In this document: positions 54,873-64,000 of the stretch, piece by piece
Layout: every line of letters starts with the position of its first letter
How positions within the stretch are numbered: the stretch's first letter is position 1
Assembly (NCBI RefSeq): GCF_000247815.1
Contig: NC_021700.1
Location: forward strand, 20,910,746 to 20,974,745
Origin: Ficedula albicollis
Lineage: Eukaryota; Chordata; Aves; Passeriformes; Muscicapidae
Length of the DNA: 64,000 nt
Direction of reading: 5' to 3'
The notes under the pieces: model-generated
Database searches by the model: none
Told to the model about the DNA's origin: nothing
What the model saw: the letters and a program-made list of their open reading frames with translations, nothing else
Made by a program: the position numbers and the translations under genes

Positions 54873-57800
54873 GTGAGGCTGCCAGGATGAAATCCTGGAG
54901 AAGTTGTCTCTTGCAGGGTTGTGGAGAGAGCAAGCGAGAGGAACACGAACTTAGGTGGTGATGATGGTGGTGGTGGTGGTGGTGGTGGTGATGATCGTGA
55001 TGATGGTGGTGGTAGTGATGGTGTTTGAGGGTGAGGAGGTCCTTGTTTCTGTGGTGGACTGGATTGGTTAAAGTTACTTCTTTGCCGCTGCCGGAGTCAA
55101 AGCACGAGGCGTGATGTCTGGAGTCATAACACAGAACAGTCCTCGGAGCGTTTAACTTAATTTCCTGTATTCCCGATTATATCTTACGTTCTTAATTTGG
55201 ATATGATCTCTCATTTAATGTGACGATGTTCCTTTTAAGAGCGATACCTTTGGATATTTATGGCTTTTTTTTTTTCGCCACGTTGTTTAGTTATGGAAAT
55301 GAGAAAGGGTATCGTTAAGTTTCTATAAAGTATATGTTATGTTTATGTTATGTTATGTTATGTTATGTTATGTTATGTTATGTTGTATGTTATGTTTGCT
55401 ATGTTATGTCAGCTATATTATACGTCTTTATTATGTATATTGATTCAGAGCTGTATCTCAAGTTCTGGAAATGCTAGTTAGAACTACCAGCAGCTGCCTG
55501 ACATACTTAAATGCATACCACTCTTACAAATACAACAAATTCAGATTTATTTTTTAGGCAGTTATATTCTTTGATCAGCGACTAAGCTACAATAAAACTG
55601 AGGCTGTATTTATCTATATGTTTATAGGTTTTGCTGAGAACTACAGCAGGAGAGATAGATATAGAATTATGGTCAAAAGAAGCACCAAAAGCATGCAGAA
55701 ATTTCATCCAGCTATGTATGGAAGGTAATGACTGAATGGGATGGGAGTTGTGGAAATTAATTCATATGCGATCTTTGTGCCCTTTTTGTAAAATATAGAT
55801 TATAATTATGTTTTGACTTTAGTATGTCAATAAGCTTAATTTTTTTAGAAATTATTCATTAACACTCAGACATCATCTCATCTGTATATGGATATTGTTA
55901 ATACTGTGTGTGACATCTCATCCAGGATAGTATTTCTAGTTCTCCTCTAAAATTGTTGTATTTTAATAATGTCATTCCAGTAATAAAACTTAAAAGCTGA
56001 AAGGACTGTAATTAATCAAGGTCATCTTGTCAATATTGGGCAGGATTTTTTGCAAAAGAAACATGTGACATCACAGGGTGTGATTTCATAAGTCTGTGGA
56101 GATCAGAAGGGACCCAAATAGAAGCCAACAGTGGAATTTAGTTACAGAATTTGCTTTCTGGAACTTCAGTCTATGGACATCACTGCATGATCTATATGAA
56201 AGTTTCAGTTTGGGACCACTTATGTGTATTTAATATCTTATTCTTTTTTTTTTTTTTTTTCTTTTTTTTTTTTTTTTCCAGAGTATTACAATAACACAAT
56301 ATTTCACAGAGTAGTGCCTGGCTTTATTGTGCAAGGGGGTGACCCCACTGGTACTGGATCAGGAGGAGAGTCAGTCTATGGAGCTCCTTTCAAGGTGTGT
56401 ATCTATATCTTACACATTAATTTTTTTTGTTATTCTCTCTCCATTGTTCTTCCTACCAAGTTCTGAAAAGTCAAATCTTGTATGAAATGCATACATTTCC
56501 AGTAGTTGTCTTCATGTGCTGCTTCTGTATGTTTGAATATGCCCTTCTAAATTGAGGGTTCTTAGATGTAGCTGCTCTGGTGTAATGGTAAACCTGGGGG
56601 CTCAGATCCTGAGTGAAGAACAGCTATGTTCTGTTCTGCCTGACTGTTTTATTTCAGGTGGGGCAGGCACCTGTGATTTGTGGCTGAAGCTGGGCCTTCC
56701 ATCTTCATGCTGCTAGAACTTTTACATCTAGCACAAGCCTGAAGTTTGTGGGAGGGAATAATACCAGAGCAGAGAAGAAGACAAAAATTACCAATATTGT
56801 AGTAGCATTGCTGCTTCACAGTAGTGGTATCTCAGTATTGCAGTGTTTAGCATCGTGGTATTACACTGGTGTTCATCACTTTCTCCTTACTTTGAAAGGA
56901 GTCCTGTTGTGTCTTCCTAATTCCAGGGAATGCTTTTCCTCTGGATTTTTCGCATTACTCTACCATTACAATCTGTTATTGTGCTTTCAGTAACTTTACA
57001 TGAATTAGGATTTAAATGAATTTTTCACATAAATAGAGTGATTCTCAAAAATAGTGTTTTTTCAAGAAATGTATGAAATTCAGTTACTTTTTAAAATGTT
57101 TTTTATTTTCTTAATATTGGGGGGATAACGAATGCAAATAAAAATAATGAATAACAATTGATTTTTAGGCAGTGACTGGAAAAAGATAAAAACAAGATGA
57201 ACTTTGAGTTTTTTTAACTAGCAATTTGTCTTTTTGGTTTTTTGTATTTTTTTTGCTTGGTGTTTGTTCTTTGTGTATGGCTTGGTTTGAAGATTGTTCA
57301 TTTGTTTGCATCATTGTAGGCATTAAGGATTAGAAATACTGACTAAAAATAATTTTTGCTGCTCAAAGTAGGAGCTTTTAAGCATAGTTTTGTCATTGAG
57401 TTTCAAAATACTTGGGGTTTATTATTGTCTGAATTAAAAAGAAAATTAACAGCATTTTTTTCTGTGCACGTTGATGTAAAGAATATCACTCCTATCTCCC
57501 TCCTATCACGCTGCAGCTAAAGGAGTGAAAAAACAGTTTTATACTAAAGTCTTTCTCTTTTCTGTCCTGCTTTTACCAGGATGAGTTCCACTCACGACTG
57601 CGATTTAACCGGAGAGGACTTGTTGCCATGGCAAATGCTGGGCCCCATGATAACGGCAGTCAGTTCTTCTTTACATTGGGTCGTGCAGATGAACTTAACA
57701 ACAAGCACACAATCTTTGGAAAGGTCTGTAACAGGAATTGAAGTCCCAGTTTAACTCTGACGGAAGCTACTAGAAGTTTTTCTGAAGGCCGGTTTAGTAT

Positions 57801-60800
57801 TGTTTGCTGTTGCGTGCATTTGAAGTTCATTTCAGTGCTTTCTGGGCTCTCTCCATTCTCTGTGTTTCTTATATCTAGTGGAAATAGTGGGTTGTTCGTG
57901 TTATTACCTGTTTTGCTGTTGTTTTTCTTCTAAATTGTATTTTCATGCTGTGCTGCCTTTAAATAATTGTGTTGGTATTATTATGGCTTTCTAATTAATC
58001 AGCTAATGGCATGTCAGAAAATTCTGTTTAGAATTAATTAGATTCTAATTACCCAAGAAGGATCAGAAAGATGAAAAACATGAGATGAATGTACCACTCT
58101 GATGATTTACTTAAAAGAAAATAAAGCAATTTTTTTTTATTGCAATGTTTTTGTTTTCCTGTTTCATAGCTCACAGTAAGCTTCAACATCTTCCTCTGCA
58201 TACATTTTCAAAACTGCCTGTATTCCTTCAACTTTTGCCATTATATTTAAAGTCCCAAACTTTTGTACATTGTACTTGCTGTCTTTTATAAGTCTTACAT
58301 GCTTACCATATTTCCTATATTACTTGTACTTTCAAAAATTTTTACATAATAATTGCCTTGTATTTTGCAGAATAAATAACACAGATTACAGTCAAGAGCT
58401 TTCAAACCTTTCTTTGTAAATTTGCCAGGTTACAGGGGATACGATATATAACATGTTGCGCCTGGCTGAAGTGGAAGTTGACAAGGAAGAGAGACCTCTC
58501 AGTCCCCACAAAATAAGAAGCAGCGAGGTGAGTATGTTCTGTTTTTAAATGTGACAGTTTAAAATTCTTTCGTACATAGTGTTCAGAAAATTTGGCTTGT
58601 CATTTTGCATATTATTTTAAAATATTGAATCACTTAATTACAAAATATTTACTAAATATATGTCTAAAATACTGGGGTTTTTTTAACAGGTTTTGTTTAA
58701 TCCTTTTGATGACATTATCCCAAGACCAAACAGAAAACTGAAGAAGGACAAACCAGAAGAAGAAACCAAAAAGTCCAAAGTAAAAGGCACAAAGTAAATA
58801 TATGCAACATAAATAATGGTTAATTTTCTTGCACTTGAATTTATAGCTTGGCAGTTTTTTATTTCCATTTCTGCCTTTGAATCGCTTCCTTGTTTCCCAG
58901 GAGGATCATTTAAATCTAGTTTCTCTAGACTGAAATGTTACTGTGCATCTACTGACCTGTAACTGTTTCATGCGTGGTGATAGTGTTGAAAATAATAAAA
59001 GATAGTTACCTTTCCCATGTGCCGCAATTTGCCATCATCTGACTGAGATGACACTTTAGTTAAAACCTACTGGCAGCTCAGTTGTTTGGGATTTTTTGAA
59101 CTTATTTTATCAGATACCATTTCTCCCCCACTGAAGTACTTAGCAAGAGGCAGGCATTTTGACATAGGAAATTTTAGTTTCTGTGAATGAAAATTTGTAG
59201 TCACAAATATGCTGTGAAAAGTAATAAAAACTCTAAAGTGGGCGTACTGTCAGTTCTGCTGCATAAAAATAGAACATGTTGCAACTGACTGATTCCAACA
59301 GTGGAACAACAATTAACAACAATTAGCAATTAGCAACAGAACAGTTAACTCTTGAAAAAGAAATTATAGATCATAATTTCTTTTAATTGCATTCTGTGAA
59401 TATGTGCATATTTGATACCTGTCTGAGCTGTCATATCTTGAAAATCTTATGTCTTGAATGCTTCTCTGTTGAGGAAAAAAAAATGCAACAGAATTGTCAA
59501 CATTCAAGAATCTGGGAAAGTTAGTCAAGACAGGATTTTTTAAAATTGTGTCTTAACTGATGCTGTGCTATCCTTGTTTTATCTCAGGAGTATAATATAA
59601 CATGCTTTTCTGAATATTTATGATTTATTTCCAAGCAAAATGTGGTAGTTGTTTGGAATTGGTACATTTAGCAGGACAAAAAGTTTTAAAAGATCATGTA
59701 CAACATGAACGTAATATATTTAAAGTTAAGAGAATGTTACTAAAACAGTATTTGATATCTTACTAGAAATTTTCTTTTTTCTCTCAAAGAAACTTTAACT
59801 TACTTTCCTTTGGGGAAGAAGCTGAAGAAGAAGAGGAGGAAGTCAGTAGAGTTAGTCAGGTATTGTACCAAATTATCCTTTTTTTATTTTCAACCTAATT
59901 AGCTTTTCTGAATATTTGTGGAAAGCTTTAAAGTTTTTAGTCTTCTTCTTACGTTTTCATTTTGAACAAAAATACTTGAATTTGCTTCAGTTTTTAGGAT
60001 TCTGCTGTTACAGCATTTTGCAAAAACACGGGTTTTTAGCTTTCTTGATTTTGAAGGTGCCTTCACTTACTGCATGGAATTTTTACATTTCCATGAACAT
60101 AAAGTTTCATAGTATATACCTGTGCTGTTTAAAATGGAAGTGGTAGTACTTTATTCTTTTCAAGTCCTTTATTTTATGGAGTGCGAATTATATAGTAAAA
60201 TAGTTGAATTCTGAAGATGATGTTATGCATTTCCAGTGCATGCTTAGCTCCATTTTCTTACATATATCCATCCACCTGTGAGCAAAATGAAGTGTGGTTA
60301 TTTTGGAGAAAATAGTTCATTATCATAATTTAATAGCTCACTATGGTGAAATGTTCACATTCACAGAACTGGGATTGCACAGGTAATCTTTAATCTAACA
60401 TTTCCTTCCCTGACTTGGCACTTAAATAAGGTTAGTTTAAAAATTTCTTAAATCAATTGCTGATTTAATTTCTGCTGCTGGCCAAGTTGTTTCACTAGTC
60501 TCCTAGGCTTTCTACAGTACCTCACTGCTTCAGTTAATGATCAGACTACATGGTCCTGCATCCTGTATCACATAAGTGAAAAAATGTTTGTTAGTCCTCA
60601 GAAGTTAGGTAAAATACAGAAGGAAAACAGTGAATAATGATGGATGATATTATCAGTCAGAATGATAGTAGAGATTTATTGCAACAGCAGCTTTAACTAT
60701 TTTTCTTTTTTTTTTCCAACTTACCAGTCAGACAAACTTTGCTTGTTTACCTTAGTATGCTCATCTGCTGTTTTGCTCTTGCTATATGTCTAGCTCGTAG

Positions 60801-62391
60801 TACTGCATTTAACTCAGTTAACTCAGACTTCTTTCTTTTCGTGCCAAATACTTGTTTTCAGATTAAAATTACCTAAATAAAATGCCTCCTTCATGATAAG
60901 CCTAGTTTCAGGGTTTTCATGCTCTCTTTCAACTCAGCCTCACAATCTCTTCTGCCTATTTGTCTTGACTAAATTCTGGTCTGGCTGTAGCAAGATAAGT
61001 AACTACACCGGCTCTATGAACAATTTACCTTCATTCTTTGTAAAAAAATAAAACTTTCTTTTTGAAACTTCATTATTTGTTCATAAGAGGTCTCTTAGTA
61101 TCTCTGTAGTTCTGGATGTTATTTTAATTTGATTAAGTTGAAGTACATGAATATCAGCACTAACTTCCATTTCCTGTTTTCAATAAGAAAAATGGAAGGT
61201 CGAAGTTATTACTGAGATCCTTTGACACCTACAGACTTACAGTCCTGTGAGCTTTTTTTGCTTGCCAGATGCAGTTAGTCTTACTTATTTAAGAAGGGCA
61301 GAGGAGCTCTGGGTAAAACCCCTCAAGCCATGAAGGCTGTTAGCACAGTCAAAGTCAGGGGTCTGGCTGTAGGGCCCCCACTGGTTGTTGATCAGTGTTT
61401 AAACTGTGGCTTTCAGTGTCCAGACTTATTGTCTGTACTTGTGTGGAGCACTGTGATACACAGCCCCACCACCACTCCAAACACACTACTCCTTCCTTAA
61501 TGAAGGACTTCTCTTTTCATCTTGCTGACTGTGTTAGTCTTTGTTTTTTACATAATAAAAAAATTGTAGTTCCATTTAAATGAGCAAGATTTTGTCCACA
61601 TGTCTTCCCAAGAGTGTTAGACAATGCATCTGTCATGGAGACATTCACAATACAGGTCACAAATACAGACTGTTCCTGTAGTAAAGTTTCCCAGTCTGAT
61701 TTTTCTCTGAAAATTGAGTATACTTTTTTTCAGGTTAGCATGTAGAATGCTTTCTAACTGCCATCTTTCTGCCTGAAGACCTTACGTGTTACTAGGTTTA
61801 TTTGACTCCTTGCGTCAGTAGATGATTCCTGAATGATGTATTCCAGATTGATATATTGCAGTTTGTTGATTTCTTTTTTTTTTCCCCTAGGATCTAATTA
61901 GTGTTCTTCCAGCTAATACATACTGTATTGTACATGGTGGTTCTTTCAGTTGTCATGTGTCATTACTGGAAAGTCAAGTTCTTACCCCTTCATTCACTCA
62001 AGTGTATATCTGCTAGACCTGCCATCTTTATGATATGTGATTATTGTACATGACTAAACAGTATATTTTTTTCCCCTCTCTCTGTCCTTGAAAACCAAGT
62101 GCATTGCTATTGCGAAAATAAATCCATGGAGTCAGTTTGATGTTTCTCTTTCTGGAACACTTTCTCTGTCCCTCTGTTCTTAAAAGTGTTTATGTTCACT
62201 GGATAGGCTAAATCTAAAAAGAAAAAAGTTATATTTTTCTTACCATAATCCTTTTTCGCTATCTAGCATCTTAAAAACTGAAATGAATAATAATTTTTTT
62301 TCTTTTAACAGAGCATGAAGGGAAAAAGCAAAAGTAGTCATGATCTCCTGAAGGATGATCCACATCTAAGCTCTGTTCCTGCTGTCAAAAG
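54831..62391 (+). CDS. CWC27: Spliceosome-associated cyclophilin CWC27, 3'-incomplete (exons 1-8)
   Basis: CWC27 (SDCCAG10/NY-CO-10) is a spliceosomal cyclophilin of the activated spliceosome that partners CWC22. Human loss causes retinal degeneration with skeletal defects. Exons 54831-54872, 55628-55724, 56282-56394, 57580-57723, 58429-58527, 58690-58793, 59790-59859 and 62312-62391 join in frame with GT-AG introns. They give 249 complete codons, roughly half of the ~472-residue family length. The cyclophilin domain spans about residues 10-165: [17 protein letters not shown] with Arg56, [18 protein letters not shown], and KHTIFGKV. The position that is Trp in active cyclophilins is Glu122, the known non-catalytic feature of CWC27. 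A conserved [15 protein letters not shown] segment and a disordered, acidic/Lys-rich region follow. The rest of the C-terminal half lies beyond the window. Confidence 0.97.
54953..55023. repeat. (GGT/GAT)n trinucleotide microsatellite
   Basis: A tract of ggt, gat and agt triplets beginning ggtggtgatgatggtgg, about 80 bases after CWC27 exon 1. It is likely length-polymorphic. Confidence 0.95.
55332..55410. repeat. (TTATG)n pentanucleotide microsatellite
   Basis: About nine near-perfect consecutive TTATG units from 55343, with degenerate units on both sides, in CWC27 intron 1. Confidence 0.95.
55628..55724 (+). CDS. CWC27: CWC27 exon 2
   Basis: Acceptor gtttatag and donor gtaatg. It encodes [18 protein letters not shown] then [14 protein letters not shown] (split Glu47), the first beta strands and helix of the cyclophilin fold. 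Confidence 0.97.
55725..56281 (+). other. CWC27: CWC27 intron 2 (557 bp)
   Basis: AT-rich and ends in a T-rich tract of nearly 40 bases directly before exon 3. No repeat family was recognised. Confidence 0.8.
56242..56279 (+). repeat. CWC27: Extended polypyrimidine tract at CWC27 exon 3 acceptor
   Basis: Almost pure T with two C before ccag|AG. It serves as the polypyrimidine tract for exon 3 and is long enough to be a slippage-prone homopolymer. Confidence 0.85.
56282..56394 (+). CDS. CWC27: CWC27 exon 3
   Basis: Acceptor ttttccag after an almost pure T tract, donor gtgtgt. It encodes [15 protein letters not shown], then [18 protein letters not shown] and APFK, including the conserved Arg56 of the PPIase pocket. 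Confidence 0.97.
56395..57579 (+). other. CWC27: CWC27 intron 3 (1.2 kb)
   Basis: AT- and T-rich, with no repeat family or exon recognised. Confidence 0.75.
57580..57723 (+). CDS. CWC27: CWC27 exon 4
   Basis: 48 codons, [17 protein letters not shown] through [18 protein letters not shown] to HTIFGK. It holds the core [16 protein letters not shown] motif and Glu122 in place of the usual Trp of active cyclophilins. Confidence 0.97.
57724..58428 (+). other. CWC27: CWC27 intron 4 (705 bp)
   Basis: AT-rich; nothing recognised. Confidence 0.75.
58429..58527 (+). CDS. CWC27: CWC27 exon 5
   Basis: 33 codons, [18 protein letters not shown] then [15 protein letters not shown], the end of the cyclophilin fold. 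Donor gtgagt. Confidence 0.96.
58690..58793 (+). CDS. CWC27: CWC27 exon 6
   Basis: It encodes [18 protein letters not shown] then [16 protein letters not shown] with a split Lys codon (AA|gtaaat). It starts the charged region after the cyclophilin domain. Confidence 0.95.
58794..59789 (+). other. CWC27: CWC27 intron 6 (996 bp)
   Basis: AT-rich; nothing recognised. Its start would read in frame to a stop at once (aag taa), so failure to splice here would truncate the protein just after the cyclophilin domain. Confidence 0.75.
59790..59859 (+). CDS. CWC27: CWC27 exon 7
   Basis: Acceptor tctctcaaag. It encodes [17 protein letters not shown] then VSRVSQ, ending at donor gtattg. The [10 protein letters not shown] segment is a conserved landmark of CWC27. 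Confidence 0.95.
59860..62311 (+). other. CWC27: CWC27 intron 7 (2.5 kb)
   Basis: AT-rich with a slightly GC-richer stretch at about 61260-61400. Short chance frames only (59916, 61395). Confidence 0.75.
62312..62391 (+). CDS. CWC27: CWC27 exon 8
   Basis: Acceptor tcttttaacag. It encodes [18 protein letters not shown] then LSSVPAVK with two bases of the next codon before gttagt. This matches the conserved [13 protein letters not shown] segment. Exon 9 is not in the window. Confidence 0.95.
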
Positions 62392-64000
62392 GTTAGTATG
62401 TGATTTCCAATTTCTAAAACAGATCTATTTTCAATATGTTACACCCAATTATCAGCATGTTTACTCATTTAATAAATGTTAATTCACATTACTCTTTAAA
62501 AAATTCTGAGTACCAGTTCTAAATCAGACCAAACTTCTCTAACCCACTAAGCTGTCACCACCACTGGCCATCAGTGGATGCCCAGTAAAGAATAAAATCA
62601 GTGCAAATGCAAAGTTTATCTGAGTATTCTCCCAGCCTCCATCAACTTTCACCTCAGAGAACTGTCAGTGTTTCATGTGGCTCATCTATTTAGTAACCTT
62701 TAATAGAGCTCTACTCAAAATGTATGCTAAGTGTCTTTTAACACTGTTTCCATTCACACTGTTCTATGCGCTACAAGAAGTATCTCCCCTTTTTGTTCTG
62801 AACCTGGATGCTAGTAGTGGCATTTCATAAACTCTAGCTCTCATTTGGAAGAGACAGTGAGCAGACAGTCCCTTTCATACTTCTCTTTAGCACAATCCTT
62901 TCTTAGATTATTTCTTTCATAGCCTAAACTTTTAAAGTTACTTAAATTTTCTTCATGATGGAGATAATCTTTGCTGAGATGAGTCTAAAGGGTTGCTGTT
63001 CCCAACCCTCTAACTGTGCTTATGCTTGAAAATATCTTTCTTTTCCCCCCAAATTTAAAGAACAGACAAAAAATTAGGTTAATCATAAATCTGTATGCTT
63101 GAATAAAGTTGGTTTTCTTCTCTGTTTCTTTTTAGTACTTTATAAATTCTGATTTTAACCACAGTTGAGTTTTAAGGTGAGAAAATTCCATGAAAATATG
63201 TTAAATTCCTTTAGAATTCTAGACTAGTTGGTTTGGAAGGAACCATTAAAATTTATCACATCCAACACCCCTGCAATGAGCAGGACAGAGCATACAATCT
63301 ACATCAGGTTGCGCAGAGCCCCATTCAACCTGGCCTTGAATGTTTCCAGGGGTGGAGCATTTACCACCTCTCTGGGCAAGCTGCTCCAGTGTCTCACCAC
63401 CCGTGTCATGAGAAACTTCTTCCTTATGTCTAGTCTGAATTTGCTCTCTTCAGGTTTAAACCTTTCACCATGTGCCCTGCTAAAGAGTCTGTCCCCATCT
63501 CATAGAACCCATGTTAAGTATGGAAAGGCTGCGTGCAATAAGGTGTGCCTGGAGTCTTTTCCAGGCTGAACAATGGTGCCTTTCCCCATTGGAGAGGGGA
63601 TTATCTTCATGGCTCTGCTCTGCTGTCCCTCCATCAGTTTTCTGTACTTTCTGTGCTGTGACCCCAGAGCTAGATGTAACACTGCAGGTGGAGTCTCACC
63701 AGAACAGAGCAGAGGGACAGAATCCCCTCTCTGACCCTGCTGGCCATGCTGTTTTGGATGCCCAGGGCACAACTGGCTTTCTGGGCTTCAAGTGTACTTT
63801 ATCAACTCATATCCAGCTTTTCATCCACCAGCACACCCAGGTCCTCCTTGCTAGGCTGCTCTCAGTCCGTTCATCCCCCCCATCTGTATTGATACCAGCA
63901 ATTGCCCAAACCCATGTGCAGCACTTTAGTAAATTTATGTCATTGATTGCAACACATCTAGAGTTTCTTTAATGATCTTCATTACTTATTGTTTGCTTAG
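62392..64000 (+). other. CWC27: CWC27 intron 8, start (continues past window)
   Basis: No exon follows within the window. The right half is a large antisense CR1 (63215-63960). Confidence 0.8.
63215..63960 (-). mobile_element. CR1 LINE fragment (about 750 bp), antisense
   Basis: The order of motifs is that of a reverse-complemented CR1 3' region: ggtttggaaggaacc (63230), ggttgcgcagagccccattc (63308), cctctctgggcaagctgctc (63366), cttcttccttatgtctagtc (63416), a ccaggctgaacaatgg motif (63561), and cagcacacccaggtcctcctt (63830). The overlapping frames of 113 and 153 codons here are shadows of this element. It is the longest and best preserved CR1 in the window, but has no functional ORF. Confidence 0.88.

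Larger units (their letters stand above)
54873..55627 (+). other. CWC27: CWC27 intron 1 (755 bp)
   Basis: Contains two microsatellites, a GGT/GAT trinucleotide tract and a TTATG pentamer tract. The rest is AT-rich. Confidence 0.85.

Noticed and set aside
56570..56610. tRNA-like string 'tggtgtaatggtaaac'
   Set aside because: It resembles a D-arm only. No T-arm or acceptor pairing can be made around it.
63511..63972. 153-codon frame and the overlapping 113-codon frame at the right end
   Set aside because: They fall inside a reverse-oriented CR1 LINE and do not follow its coding strand.

Overview
This is a vertebrate, almost certainly bird, nuclear DNA window. It is AT-rich with long introns, several CR1 LINE fragments and two degraded LTR-retrovirus repeats of avian type. 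It contains three recognisable genes in conserved order. From known gene order (RGS7BP, SREK1IP1 and CWC27 lie on human 5q12 and on the chicken Z) the window is probably Z-linked. That is inference, and the species cannot be read from the sequence.

Layout. 1-2250 is upstream intergenic DNA ending in an antisense CR1. 2276-4480 is the CpG-island promoter of RGS7BP. Most of RGS7BP exon 1 there is replaced by an uninterrupted run of about 1,681 C. RGS7BP (+) then runs to 37262 in six exons with a 19.5 kb intron 2, and a probable poly(A) signal lies at 38123. 38150-44380 is intergenic and holds no gene I can recognise. SREK1IP1 (-) occupies 44777-54430 in five exons. It has an exact 686-bp tandem duplication in intron 4 and a second C run of 986 bases in intron 1. 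A 400-bp GC-rich bidirectional promoter (54431-54830) separates it from CWC27 (+). CWC27 exons 1-8 are in the window, and the gene continues past the right edge inside intron 8, where there is a large antisense CR1.

Function. RGS7BP encodes the palmitoylated membrane anchor of R7-family RGS/Gbeta5 complexes, which speed up Gi/o signal termination in neurons. SREK1IP1 and CWC27 are both splicing-related (an SR-protein partner with a CCHC zinc knuckle, and a spliceosomal cyclophilin) and appear to share one divergent promoter.

The two homopolymer C tracts are best read as sequencing or assembly artefacts in very GC-rich CpG islands. The poly-Pro and poly-Gly reading frames they create are not genes. 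I found no convincing undescribed biological system. The points most worth checking are the two C tracts, the missing RGS7BP N-terminus, the exact 686-bp duplication, the apparent absence of SHISAL2B, and a compact GC-richer intronic block near 17 kb that could be an enhancer.
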